Source of the DNA: Ailanthus altissimus | Taxonomy: Eukaryota > Streptophyta > Magnoliopsida > Sapindales > Simaroubaceae | DNA: 64,000 bases | NCBI GenBank assembly: GCA_946807835.1 | Contig: OX327710.1 | Span: 17,906,501-17,970,500, forward strand | Reading direction: 5' to 3' | Shown: one piece after another, positions 1 through 12,935 of the stretch | Layout: each line of letters begins with the position of its first letter | How positions within the stretch are numbered: the stretch's first letter is position 1 | Position numbers and translations under genes: made by a program | The notes under the pieces: model-generated | The model's input: the letters and a program-made list of their open reading frames with translations, nothing else | Databases searched by the model: none | Told to the model about the DNA's origin: nothing

Positions 1-900
1 GCACGAATTGATAATTCACACATCAACTAGAACAATACAATAGCAAACAAATAAAATAAATATTTCTTTTAGTTTCTTTTCCTCTCATTTCTCACCCACC
101 AAACATGAACTAAAGCTGAATTTTTTAAACAAAAGTATCGTCGTATCAGATGAATTAAAAAATTTTGTCTCTGGAAGAAAAAAAAAAGATAACAAGAGAA
201 AAAGCTCACAGTAACGGAAATGGAGTTTTTGAATGCGGCGTCGTATATAGCTTGGCCGGGGAAAGCGAGAGCTCCTCTGTTGATGGCATTTTGACGACTG
301 GAGACAAGCCAAACTCTGTGAAAACTAGCTGCATTGCGAGCTTTTTTCCTTGTGAGAAACTTGACCTCTCTGCAACCAAATTACTTGCGATTTCAACTGA
401 TTTTACTTGTTTTGGCGGGAAACCTGATCTATTATCTGTAACCGAATCTGTAACTGAATCGGTCACTCTCCCAACTAACTTTGTCTGTTTTGGCGGGAAA
501 ATATTGAGAATCGCATTTGGCGACATCAGTAAAGTGAGAGTTACTTTAAAGAATCAGAAGGTTTGTTTAATTTTGTTCTGTTTGGTGGCTGACAAATTGT
601 GGAAAAGAGGGAGAGAAAATTTTGAATTTTGGTTGTTTGGTACGAGAGAAAACCTGCATGTATCAAACTTTCAGATTCAATGTTTTTCTTTCTACTAGTT
701 TCACTGTTTTTCTCGGAAATGAAATGAAGTGTATCAAACTTTCAGATTCAATGTTTGGAGAATCAGGATTATTTGTTTTACTTTCTCTCTTTTTCTTTTC
801 TCAGGAAACAGACAGAAAGCAATAAACTTTCCCGATTCAGGAAAAGTTTGTGATATTTATTAGAGTGAATAGTTTTGGATTTTGAAAAGAAAAAAAATTG
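1..900. other. Unassigned left edge with two E2F-like sites
   Basis: This part is less AT-rich than what follows and has a 177-codon open frame (165-698) that I cannot assign to any family. A short open frame at 221-295 starts MEFLNAASYIAWPGK and stops soon. Identical TTTTGGCGGGAAA sequences at 410-422 and 488-500 match the E2F consensus (TTTSSCGC on the other strand) and are 78 bases apart. It may be the promoter of a gene lying left of the window, or unrecognised coding sequence. Confidence 0.35.
408..500. promoter_or_regulatory. Pair of E2F-type sites
   Basis: Two exact copies of TTTTGGCGGGAAA (410-422 and 488-500) stand 78 bases apart. The minus strand reads TTTCCCGCCAAAA, the classic form in plant S-phase gene promoters. 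The flanking bases differ apart from a few positions, so the match is not simply a long recent duplication. Function is inferred. Confidence 0.4.
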
Positions 901-1289
901 AAATGTGAAGAGATAAGTCAATCGAGAGGGAATGTGTATTCACATGCACGTTTCTTGGAGAAAAGATCAGATGGAGCAACAATGTCGAAAAAACTTTTAC
1001 ATACGGATCACCTCAATTTCCATTAAAATCTATGAGCTATCTCAAAGTTGATTTAAATATTTAACGTAACCTATTTTAAATTAATTCAAAGTAGATTACT
1101 AAAATATCTATTTTTATATTTATTAGTGTTAACATTAGTGATTTAAAATCAAAGTTGAAATTTAATTTTAAATTAAAAATTAAAAAAAAGTCGACAAAAA
1201 AAAAAACACAATGAATAAATGAGAAAGAGATTAAAATAAAAATTAATGTAAGAAGGGGCATAAAAGGACAAGAAGAGAACTACTTATAT

Positions 1290-1435
1290 AGGCTTGCTGC
1301 AGTGCTAAAAACTCAGATTCCCGATGCCAAGAACAATAACGCAACGTTGCAACACAAGGTCCTTCTTGCTGCAGCACAAAGTTATTCTTATTGTTGACAA
1401 AATCGCGTATTCATTGCAGCAAGAGCCTTGTCTCG
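1290..1435. repeat. Imperfect hairpin with CTTGCTGCAG repeats
   Basis: ACAAGGTCCTTCTTGCTGCA near 1353-1372 pairs with TGCAGCAAGAGCCTTGT at about 1415-1431, with a small bulge and a loop of about 40 bases. A third GCTTGCTGCAG occurs near 1291. I see no assignable RNA family. Confidence 0.3.
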
Positions 1436-3829
1436 CCATAACACTATATATTGGGAAATTTGATATTTTTAGGTAGAATTACGTTTTAAAATTAGTTTTA
1501 GACTTCTACATCACATAAGCTCTTATTTTAATTAAAAATAAATTTTTTAAAAATTTTGTAAACATTATATAAACATTTGTAATTTTTTAAAATTAAATTA
1601 AGCATTAAATCAACAAAAAGAGATAATAGAGAGTTTAAGTTACACTTAAGTATTTTGAATGTTCAAGATAGTGTGATATAAATCATTGAGAGTTCTTGAG
1701 TATTTGAGTATTTCTTGTATCTTTTGTGAGAATTTTTTTTGTATATAACAAATAAATAAAAGAAGTTAGAATCCTAATATCTACCATAAATGTAGACGGT
1801 TATTGTCAAACTAGGTATATTACTTATATTTTCTTTAATGTGTAATTGTTTATTTTTTTATTGTATAATATTTTCTTATTTTTATTTACTTATAAGTGAA
1901 AGTTTTTCATAAAATATTTAGAAGGTTTTTTTTTTTAAATTACACTTATATAACTTTTAAAATACACGTTAAAAATTATAATAATTAATTTTTTTCTCTC
2001 TTTCTATTAATCATATGGGTCGTAATCTTTACAAAAAGTTATAAAAAGTTATAAGTAAACTATTAGAAAGCGTAACTAATTAATTAATGAATTGTGTTAA
2101 GGGTGAGACTATTTAAATTTTGAACTCACCATAATAGTTTAGTTTGTAAACTCATTTTTCAATAATTTTTTTAATTGCTAAAATATATGTAAGGCAAATG
2201 ATTATAATGGAAACTCATTTGTAAATTATATTCAATATACATTTATTTATTTTTTATTTTAAATTTTAACAACAAAATGATATATTATTTTTAATATAAG
2301 CTTTGATTCATAATAGTTTATAAAGCAAGATAATAATGAAGATTTAAATATGTTTATAAAGTAAAATTTGAAAAATATATAAATTATAGTGGTGAAAGTA
2401 GGGTTATAAAATAAAGTAATATTAAACTTCTTAAATAATATTTTAAATTTTGTATTTTAAATTAAGGTATCAAGCAATTATTGAGTTATAAAATAATACA
2501 AATTATAAAATTATTTATTATACTATTTCACCATCTAATAATTATTTGATATATCATTTAAAATAAAAAAAATTACAATTTCATTAAATAAATATAGCAT
2601 TATTCTATAAAGTATTATGACAGGTTGAAACAACCTCACTTTAAAGAAATTCAATTTCATTAATTATGAATTCAACTATAACATTTTTTAAAAATTATTA
2701 AAAAGTCAAAAATTGACAAGGCGCTTAGTTTAGTCGGTAACTTAAACAATTAACAAAATAGTAATGTGATGCTTACAATGAGATACAAAATTTGTGTCTT
2801 TAAGTGTCACAATATATGATATATTTATTATTAATTAGTATTATATAATTATTATATTAATAAATAAAAAGTAAGAAATTACTTGATAAATAATAATCAT
2901 GTATTTGTTAATAGACAAATTTTATATCTCAATTGTATAAGTATTATATTACTCTTTTATATATGTTGTGCAATAATATTAAAAGTCCTCTACACTTTGT
3001 ATTAAAATATGAAATTTATAACAAAATAAAATTTATTTTTAAAATAATTAAAAATTTATTCTATATAGAAAAAGGGATTTGAAATCTTTACAATAGAATT
3101 GTTAAATAAAATTCCCATTTAAATTTTAACATCTTTAATATAATGAAATTATTTTCTCCAAAAACTATAATTAAATTATTTTAAAATTTTTATACAATGG
3201 TTGTTAATACGCCAGTCCTATCTAAATCGTTGATCTCTAAAATGTAGTAGCCCCTCATTAATTTTCTTTCTGAAAAAGAAAAAAAAAATTTCTCTTTAAA
3301 ATAATATTTATATCAACCTTCATAAAAAACAAAGATAAATGAACAAAAATGTATTTTTCACTAATTAAACAGTGCTTGCTATAATTAATAATAATTGTAA
3401 ATTGCATCCCGTGCGTGGTGCTCGTAGGTTGCATTCACATGAAAAAAATTTAATTTAATTAGTATATTTTAAATTAAATAAAAATTTTAAAAAAAATTGG
3501 ACAAATTTGGTAATAAATTTAATTTTCTAGTATGTTTAATTAATAGTTTAAAAAGGTATATTTTAAATTATTTTTATAAAAAAATTTAATTTCAATTACT
3601 TAACTAGTCGATTTTAAATAAATAAAATTGATTAACTAATCGATTCAATTCTGTTTGTATCGATTCTGTTCGATCGGTTGAGTTTTGTTTGCCCACTTTA
3701 ATTATTTTTTAATATTTGAATATAAAAATTTAAAAAATTATTTTGTGAGTAAAAATGTTAAGAATCCAAATTTTAGTCTATTTTTAAAAAAATTTAGAAA
3801 ATAAAAGAAGGTTAGATCTCAAGACGACA
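1436..3829. other. AT-rich spacer with a decayed LTR fragment
   Basis: No gene is seen. Positions 1620-1915 resemble the R/U5 part of the LTR family found at 55812-56591: both contain a form of 'atcc...(t/c)accatatatgtag(g/a)cg(g/t)t..tgtcaaac' followed by T-rich sequence and the GTGAATAAAG/GTGAAAGTTTT segment before the LTR end. The copy is too decayed to date. The rest is simple AT-rich DNA. Confidence 0.4.
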
Positions 3830-4534
3830 ACGTTTCACTTGTCGCAAAACCATCAATCAAAATTTACGGTGAAAAAAAAAAAAAATTCAGATCGACTCCC
3901 TTGCCCCCGTCTCGATCCACCGTAATCCCTGATTCTCATTCTCTCTCTACGAAAGTTAGCCATTACCTTTCCAAAACGACACCACTTTAAAGATCCCCTC
4001 TCTTTCTCTCTCTCGCTCGTTTTCGGAACTAAACTGCAATCTCATATAAATCCGATACATCACCATCATTAAACAGCTTTGATAGAGAGAGTAATGATTT
4101 GAATAATCAATTTCCGCTGCATCATTCATCGTCCATCTCCAACCTGTTTGGTTGCTGAGAAACGGTAGGGAAATTTAAGAACTTGAATCAAACTTTCATC
4201 TTTTTTTTGGAATTCTCATTTATAAGATTTACAATTTGATATATACCTTTTCATACTTCTGTTATTAGATCACTGTTCTCATAAATAAGCTGTTTCAATT
4301 CAATTTAGATCCAGTCTACAGCTTTTCTGCACGTGCTAATCGCAATCTTCAATGTTCTATTTTCTTAATCAAGATTAGCGTGTTTGATTAAGGTTGTAGA
4401 TTTGTTAGATTTTGGATCCTTGATTTTGCTCATTGGTTGGTTCATTTGTTTGTTGAATTTTCGTGCGTGAATGCAGAAATTTTCTGATGCTATTCGTTTG
4501 GATCAGTGGATTTGAGCTTTGTTATAGCTAGGAG
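3830..4534 (+). promoter_or_regulatory. Promoter-proximal region and 5' leader of the golgin gene, with probable leader intron
   Basis: The base composition changes from AT-rich spacer to CT-rich leader at about 3890-4030. A plausible 5'-UTR intron runs from the GT at 4165 to the AG at 4476, with T-rich sequence before the acceptor. The coding ATG at 4535 follows 58 bases later. No clear TATA box is visible. Leader introns are common in plant housekeeping genes, but this one is inferred from splice signals only. Confidence 0.5.
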
Positions 4535-7500
4535 ATGGCGTGGTTTAGTGGGAAAGTGTCACTAGGGGGGTTCCCGGATTTCGCTGGGGCGGTGAATAAG
4601 CTCAGTGAGAGCGTGAAGAATATTGAAAAGAATTTCGATAGTGCACTTGGGTTTGAGGAGAATGCTGAGAAGTCTGGGTCCAGCAGCAATGAAGGTAGTT
4701 TAAAGTACATTGTCAGTTATTATACTCTCTTTATCAGTCTGAGTTTCAATGTCAATTTTGTTTACTTGGAATTTTCATACTGAAAAATTGTAGTTGCAAT
4801 GGTAGTTGTGTCTGCTATGGTAATAATGATCGATAATGAGTTCAAAAAGTTGAATGTTAAGATTCTCTCTTTCTGGTTTATTAAAGGACGTGCTAAAGCA
4901 TTTTTTTATTTTTTTCAATAAATAAAGCATTTCTTTATTTGTCATGTCTCATGCTTAATCTTTCTGATACTGGATTGGTTTATAAAGTCTTCAAGGTCAA
5001 AAGCATGTCCGTTGTTCTTTCGGGGAAGTTAAGAATGTAAGTTTTAGAAACATTAGATATAATGTACTTGATATCTCTCTGCCAGCTTCAGGATTATGGC
5101 CAGTTATGTCCTTTATGGGCCATAAAAATGAAGAAAGCCACACCGGATCACCAGAAAAAAGTATGTCCTCACAGAAAGAACCAGAACCTGAGGAAAATGA
5201 AGGGGTTGAAACTGAAAGGTCAGTGCAATTTCCCACCAAGAAAGTTGCTGATGAAGAAGAGAAGGAAGTGCTGAAGACAGAAAAAGATGATAATCATCTG
5301 GAGACTGCTGAAAGAGCAGATGCTGTGATTTTAGAGCATGAATCTGAATTAGAAACGGTAGATGCTGTGATTTTAGAGCATGGTAAAGATGAATCTGAAT
5401 CAGAAATGGTGCCCAGTGAGCCTCCTGAATCTACTATTCAAAACATTGAGTCATCAGATTCTGTTGAAAAACAACAACAAAAAGGGACCTCCGACATGGT
5501 TATTTCTGAAGATACAGAATCAGGGGAAGCCAAGTCAAGTCCAGTTGTAGCAGACCAAGTTGAGATGGGTAACGCTCTTCCTGATGAATCAGATAATACT
5601 GTTGATACACATGAAAGCAAGGATGAAGAGAAGAGAGAAGGAAGTAAAGATGAAGAGGAGACTCAATCAGAAGAGATAATAGAGAAAAGCTCTCCAGTTC
5701 AGGCTGACTCATCAAGTACTATTCAAGCTGAAGTTGGGACTGAACCTTCTGATCCCCAATCTGTCAGTACTGAGGAGACTGAGATTGCTCGTGAATTATC
5801 GCCATCTACTGCTTCTTCTCCAAATGAATCTTCGGAGACAGTGTTTGCATCAGTTTCTCCTAAAACTGGTGCAAAACTTGAAGCAGTTGAAGTGGATCAG
5901 CAAGCCAATGATAGTGAGATTGTCAATGAAGATCAATGCCTGAGCTCAGATTCAAATGCGACTGTCTCAGCAGATTCTATGCAAGAGCTGGAGAAACTGA
6001 GGATGGAAATGAAAATGATGGAAACCGCACTGCAAGGGGCTGCAAGGCAATCACAGGTACTTAATGTGCATAATTATGTTATTTGCGGAGGGACTTGCAT
6101 CTTGGATCAGCTCTTTCTTACTTCAAAAGTAGAGACATTGCATCTTACAGTGCATCCCATTGAGCGATTTACATTATAGTCTCCATCTTTCACTTTATTT
6201 GAGCATTTCGTGTAATTCATATGTTTCTATGTTTTTTATCAGGCAAAAGCAGATGAGATTGCTAAATTAATGAATGATAATGAGCACCTAAAAGCTGTGA
6301 TTGAGGATTTAAAGGTATGTGAGGATATTGGTTGTTTTTCCTTAAAGTTCATTTTGGTATGAGTAGGTATGATGGTCAAATCTTCATTATTATTATTGTT
6401 ATTATTTTCTCATTTAGTTGACGAAGAACAGTTGATCTCTCTCTCTATGATTGGCTGCTTAATTATAGTAAATCTTAAGATACATATTTTCAGTAATATG
6501 AAGTCTACTTCTAGGAGATACTTTTTTCTTTCCTCTCTTCAAACAATTTATTATTATTTCTTTTAAAGAAAAGAACACTTTTAATAGCTTGTTTTGGAAC
6601 AGAGAAAATCCAATGATGCAGAAATTGAGACTTTGCGAGAGGAATACCACCAAAGGGTTGCAACCCTTGAAAGAAAGGTATATTTTTTTGTTCAAAAAGA
6701 ATTTTCTGTGTTTATGCTTAATTTAGTGTACATCCAGTCTTGGGCATGGATTAGGTTTGTTGGCTTTAAACTTGAAAACTGTTTACTGATTTGAGTCCTA
6801 AACTGGGAGTTGTTGGATTAAGTTTGCTTCTTTTCTTTACAGTTACAATGTTTAAACAAATTGTTTGGGCGGTTGTTGATGGTAGAACATATTCATTTGC
6901 CTCTCTGCTTTGGTCATCCTGTGATTTTTGTTTTAGTTTGTCAAGGTTTTGTCTATTGCCAAGTTCAATGAAGAAGCTTTGTGCAGTTTTCTGAGTAAAT
7001 TCACAGTATATGTTATAGGTTAAAGAAATGAACATGAAGGCTCTTCATCTACAATATAAGTCAAGTGTTTTTAGAATGACCAAAAGATGGTGCTTAAGGT
7101 TAATATCAATGACAATGACCAAAAAATGTGGTTGGAAATGTTAGTTGAATATAGTTTATGTTAATTCATTTAAAACATTTTCTTGGACAATGTGATCTGT
7201 TAAGTGGGCATCCTTTACAGGATAGATAAATGTTTTTGGTTTGGCTGAAACTGAAATTTCTGGTTTAAATTATTGCAACTATTCATTTTAATTTGCATCC
7301 TGGCTTGTATGATTGCAGGTGTATGCTCTTACTAAGGAAAGGGATACACTTCGAAGAGAGCAAAGCAAAAAGAGTGATGCAGCTGCTCTTTTGAAGGAAA
7401 AAGATGAAATAATTAATCAAGTTATGGCTGAAGGTAGAATTTTGGAGATGCTTTCATACATCATTCTTGTAAATATACATGGAAAAATGTTGGAAGCCTA

Positions 7501-10500
7501 TATTTACCACACAATCAGGCCCTTGTTTAACATTCATCTCTCATTTCAGGTGAAGAGCTTTCAAAAAAGCAGGCTGCTCAAGAAGCTCATATAAGGAAAT
7601 TAAGGGCTCAGGTATACAAGCACTTTTGCAGATTGTTTGGTTTCCTATAATGGCTCTATCTAAGCCATTCTAATTAATTAGTTTCTTTGTCTTCTATGCC
7701 CCTTCCATGATGATAGATTAGAGAGCTTGAAGAAGAGAAGAAAGGTTTGGTTACCAAACTTCAGGTCAGTGGATTCTTGTAACATTCTCATCTATTGCAT
7801 GTTAGTTGGTAAATTACTCCTGAGCCATTGGTTTCTGCAATCAATATATAAGTGAAGATACTATGAACTTTTTGGTGTACAAGAGCAACTGCTTGCTCAC
7901 TTTCCATTTTCTACAGGTTTCCCAGTTGCATATGAAAGTGAAAAGTTTTCTACATAGAATCAGCAGAAAGATCTAGTATAGATTTTCTTGTCTGTCTTAT
8001 GAAGACTGAGTTTGATTGACTTGGTCTATTTCTTTTTTCTCCTTTTCCATGCATGTGAATTACGTGATTCGTAAGTTACTTTTTTAAGTACAGATTAATT
8101 TTTAATAATTTAAAAATTGATTCCATAGCACTTGGAAAGAAATGAGGGTGCTTAAGTACTGGAGTGGAGAGCCCTTTTTTATGGTTGCAGAAGAGAAATG
8201 TAAAATATATGACTTATATTGTACTTATGTTAAACGTTTTTGGCCTTTGTTTTAGTGTGAACCACAACTTTATTGAAGTTTTCTTTTTCCTTCTTCCCTC
8301 TAGGTTGAAGAGAATAAAGTAGAGAGCATCAAGAGGGACAAGACAGCTACAGAAAAGTTACTTCAAGAAACAATAGAGAAACACCAAGTAGAACTAGCCA
8401 CACAAAAAGACTACTATACAAATGCTTTGGCTGCAGCCAAGGAGGCTGAAGCGTTAGCTGAGGCACGTGCCAACAATGAAGCAAGAACTGAACTAGAGAG
8501 TCGTCTAAGAGAGGCCGAGGAACGTGAAAGTATGCTAGTTCAAGCACTTGAAGAATTAAGGCAAACTTTAAGTAGACAGGAGCAGCAGGTTTTTGATCTG
8601 TTTACCAACATTATGGGCGTGAATCTGGCTAATTTACAAAATGATGTTTTCTGTTAATGTATTGTTGGTTTCTGATTTTGCAGGCAGCTTTTAGGGAAGA
8701 CATGCTTCGTAGGGACATTGAAGATCTTCAAAAACGTTATCAGGTGTGTTGGATTCATTTTCTATTCATTTTTTATTTTAAAATTCATTTCCAGTTTTCA
8801 ATATGTTTCCAATTTATATTTGCTACCTTTTTGTGTAGGCAAGTGAGCGTCGGTGTGAGGAGTTGGTTACACAAGTACCTGAATCAACAAGGCCTCTCCT
8901 AAGGCAGATTGAAGCCATACAGGTGCAAAACGCATTCCTCATAATGCATGAGGACTTCTATGCACTTCGAATGATGATTATTGATTTACATGTGAAATTT
9001 CAATATTGACATTATGCTTAATTGGTTATAGGAAACAACTGCCAAGAGAGCAGAAGCTTGGGCAGCTGTGGAGAGGTCTCTTAACTTGCGACTCCAGGTA
9101 TATTCGACATTGTGCCCATGAAATTCAAGACTTTGTACATATTCTCTGATTTCTAATTATTTAAATAGATTTATTCAGGAAGCAGAGGCCAAAGCTGCAG
9201 CTGCGGAAGAAAGAGAGCGTTCTGTTAATGAACGCTTATCACAAACTTTATCTAGAATTAATGTTCTTGAAGCTCAGGTTTTATTCTTTCTATGGATTAT
9301 CTATGTTTGTAACAGAGCATCTTTTATGAATGCTAGCTTATGCCAGTGATGTATTCCAGATTTCATGTCTCAGAGCAGAGCAGACTCAGCTAACCAGGTC
9401 TCTTGAAAAGGAGAGGCAAAGAGCTGCTGAGAATAGGCAGGAGTACCTTGCTGCAAAGGAGGAAGCTGACACTCAAGAAGGTCGTGCAAACCAGCTTGAA
9501 GAAGAAATCAAGGAACTCAGGCGAAAACATAAGCAAGAATTACATGATGCACTTATGCACAGGGAATTTCTCCAGCAGGTGATACCTTAGGTTCTTATTT
9601 ATCTTAGAAGTACCTTTTCCATTAAGTCTTGCTTAGAATCATGTTTTATTAGGCTTTACTTCTAGGTTATTGTCTTGGTTGTGGTTTGCAGCAATATGGT
9701 TAACTAAATGTTCTGAGGGAAGCATTAAACTAACACCTGATTGCAGGTTTTGGATTATGTCTTCATAGATTTTGGGAGCTCTGTTCATGTTTTCTTAACT
9801 ATTGAATTTTCTTTCATGGAGCATGTCTTTCAAATTTTATTGTAACAATTAAGAAAGACACCATCTTGTGACAATATGGAAAAGCAACTCTATTTCATTT
9901 TTGGAGCCCTTCAAAGCTGATGAGCGGGTCATGCAATTTGAAATAGAAAACCCTCATTGTGTTTAAATCATTCTCTTCAGGTTAAAGTTATTCAAGTCTA
10001 CTAAAGTGGTTTTTTGAATTTTGACAGGAAATAGAAAGGGAGAAAGCTGCTCGGTCAGATTTGGAGAGGAGAGCTTCTGTTCATTCTGCTGCTGCATCTG
10101 AACAAACTCCCATAGTGAGGCACAACTCAGCTTTCGAGAATGGTATGATGCTTTGCTTGGTGAACTCATCAGTTAATATTTTTTGTACCTTCTATATGTT
10201 TTGTTCTTTGTACAGGAAGCTTGTCCCGGAAACTCTCAACTGCCAGCAGCATTGGCAGCATGGAGGAAAGCCATTTTCTTCAAGCATCTTTGGACTCATC
10301 TGACAATTTATCTGAAAGGAGAAATCTTGTAGAGGGAAATATGAGCCCATACTTCATGAAGAGCATGACACCAAGTGCTTTTGAAGCTGCTCGTCGTCAG
10401 AAAGAGGGTGAACTTGCATCATATATGTCTCGTTTGGTATGAGCTAATTTTTCAACTCTCATTTGTATATCATTTAATAACATGTTGCTCAAGCTGTATG

Positions 10501-11245
10501 GTATTTGGAATTTTGAAATTATAGTTCCTCAGAGCTGTATCCTGCAGCATTGATAGGGGTGTAAATGCTATACAATGTATAATCCATTCATCTTTTCACA
10601 GTTTTGATTGACCATTGTTTCTAATTCATGTCAGGCATCGATGGAGTCCATCCGGGACTCTCTTGCTGAGGAATTAGTCAAAATGACAGGACAGGTGCAT
10701 GTTCTATCTGCTTTCATTTTGAGGTTCACAATTGAGGTTGATATTTATTAGCATTCACATTTTTATGTTCTGGAAGCATTGAGTTCAAAATGTTGTATGT
10801 TCCTCAGTGTGAAAAGTTGCAAGCAGAAGCTGCCATGCTGCCTGGCATACGGGCAGAGCTTGATGCATTAAGACGGAGGCACACTGCTGCATTGGAGCTT
10901 ATGGGAGAGCGTGATGAGGAGGTAAATATATTTTTGCAGTTCCAAGGGATTCCGCATTTCTTTGATTAATGGAGAGCAAAGTATAGAATGTTATTAAATA
11001 TCATGTCCTGACATGCAACATGACTGCTTATATCTAGCTGGAGGAACTCCGTGCTGATATCATAGACTTGAAGGAAATGTACAGAGAGCAAGTAAACTTG
11101 CTTGTGAATAAGGTAATTTTGCCAACTTCAATTCATGATATTACTTGTTATCTCCTGGATTTTCATTAATGCTATGCATTCACTCGTACCTTCCCGTATT
11201 TGTTGACAGATCCAAGTGATGAGTTCAGTAATGGGTAACAGCTGA
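4535..11245 (+). CDS. GC5: Golgin of the TMF/ARA160 type (golgin candidate 5-like)
   Basis: This is a Golgi tethering coiled-coil protein of the TMF family, close to Arabidopsis GOLGIN CANDIDATE 5. Nineteen coding exons join without a frame break: 4535-4694, 5086-6056, 6243-6314, 6603-6677, 7319-7433, 7550-7611, 7717-7764, 8304-8588, 8684-8743, 8839-8922, 9032-9097, 9179-9277, 9360-9578, 10028-10142, 10216-10436, 10635-10694, 10808-10921, 11038-11112 and 11210-11245. The protein is 978 aa; the family is usually about 950-1000. It opens with the conserved MAWFSGKVSLGGFPD. An acidic, Glu/Ser-rich low-complexity stretch covers roughly residues 65-345. From about 350 to the end it is continuous coiled coil, including the TMF 'DNA-binding' segment (about 350-430) and the C-terminal 'TATA-binding' (Rab-binding in animals) segment (about 870-978). 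No membrane segment is seen. Those domain names are historical; a trafficking role is inferred from the family. Confidence 0.95.
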
Positions 11246-12935
11246 TAAGTCTGCTCAATTTTATGGTATTTTTCTACTAGATAGTTGATTGATGTTTACA
11301 GTAAAGAGTTCATTCAGTAAATGCGGGTGGGTTTAAAAATTTTCCGTCAACACTCAAATTATTTCAAGTTTGTTTCGCGCAAGCCTTTTGCATCTGAGAG
11401 CATTCTTTGTCAAAAATATTTAGTTGTATTATACTTTTAAGAGGAAATTGCTGTATATTAGAAATGTTAGTATAATGTTGCTGTCTATATAGCTTGAAAA
11501 TTCTTAAGTTTGTTTGATCCATTAAAATCAAAGCCGCCGTTAAAATGTATTTATGTAAACCCAATTCAGGGTTGGCAGTGTGACCCTAATTCACGTGTCT
11601 GTCAGTTGACAAATATGTAATCGTAAACGTGAAATGACTTCAATTTGTAGCACATCTTCGAGTCAAAAGAAATTATTATGTTTTATGCATCTGCGGTTCA
11701 CGTTTAACCGCTTTAACATTGTGACATTGTAAGGACTAAGGAGGTCCCTCTCCCTCACGTGAATGAGTAAAGACAAACTCTCAACTCCAGCATAATATGG
11801 GTGGACGGCGCAAATGCATTGCATTCGCCCAGTAAGCACGATCAGTACAAACAAGTCGCTAGAAAATCTGGAGTCCGTACGATAAGGCACTCACTAACTA
11901 ATTTGAACAAATTAGTGTCATCATGTGGGAGTGGGAGGCTACCAACATGAAGGGAAAAAGAATACAAAACCTATTAATTTGCCAAGAATGCACTCAATTG
12001 TCATATATGTGGTCAATTGTCCAATCTTCACGTCACATGTAAAAGAAGGAAAAAAAAAATGGTCAAGATGTTACAAGCACTTAAAAATAATTTAAGCACC
12101 ATTGCCTCGAGAAAAAATAAAATTAGCAAAGTTTTTTTTATGACATATCTTGAGAAAAAATATTTCAGTTTCTTATTTCTTAATTTGCGTGTTATTATTA
12201 TTAAAATTTATAATGCATTAATCTCTAAACGAAGGATCCGAGTTTGCTTTCCCCTCAGTACTATCAAAATTAAAAAAATAATAATAATATTCAATTATTC
12301 GTTAATAAATTAATGGTGAAGTTGTTAAAACTAAAGGCTAAAGCTCTTCCTTACAAAGCGCTAACCTCATTGCTCCTCGTCTTCAACTGTCCACGTGTTC
12401 GGTTGCTATTGGAAAAAATTCATTCATCATTTGCTTCGGAAAGCACTGGATTCCTTCCCCCCCACCCCACAACAAGTTCCAGGTGTTCGTCTCCAAGCTC
12501 TAGCCTCAAGACCTTCGCTTGTCTTCCAAAAAGGCAGTAATTAGCGTCAACTACCGCTCTCCTTCTCCCTCACATTTCTCCATTTTCTTAAAAATAAAAA
12601 ATATAAACTGTTTCGAAATCCTCGCTTCGATTTCCTTGTCTTCAGTTAAAAGCCTCGACACACTGACACTTGACACTTGAACACACCACCAGCGGCGCAT
12701 TTTAGCCACGTCTCTCTCTCGAGTTTTTTTTCTGCTTCTCTTCTTCTTCTTCAGTGTCCAATCAGATCACTTTCTCTTCGTTTCACATTTTCCACTCACC
12801 TGAAAATACAACAACCGAGTTTTCATCTATCATTATTCTTGTTAATTGTTTATGCATATTATTTGAACGAATCTCAGTAGCCAACGCTTCGTCATTTCTG
12901 AGCTTTTTCATGCTTTTGTTTTGAGATTTAACAAA
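11246..12935 (+). promoter_or_regulatory. Spacer between golgin and SGB1-like genes; promoter and leader of the latter
   Basis: No coding sequence is supported here. The first 350 bases are the golgin 3' UTR and flank. Three perfect CACGTG G-boxes stand at 11592-11597, 11756-11761 and 12392-12397, and an ACGTCA core is near 12031. From about 12440 the sequence becomes CT-rich, with a TCTTCTTCTTC run near 12735-12752, typical of a plant leader. The first exon probably ends at 12938. G-boxes are bound by bZIP and bHLH factors in light, ABA and sugar responses; a role here is inference. Confidence 0.5.

Noticed and set aside
165..698. 177-codon open frame on the plus strand at the left edge
   Set aside because: No family is recognised, no splice context is clear, and the overlapping open frame on the other strand is similarly long. 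Kept only as an unassigned region.
12017..12540. Two open frames (98 and 75 codons) upstream of the SGB1-like gene
   Set aside because: Lys/Ile-rich translation of AT-rich DNA and Ser/Leu-rich translation of the CT-rich leader; neither looks like a protein.
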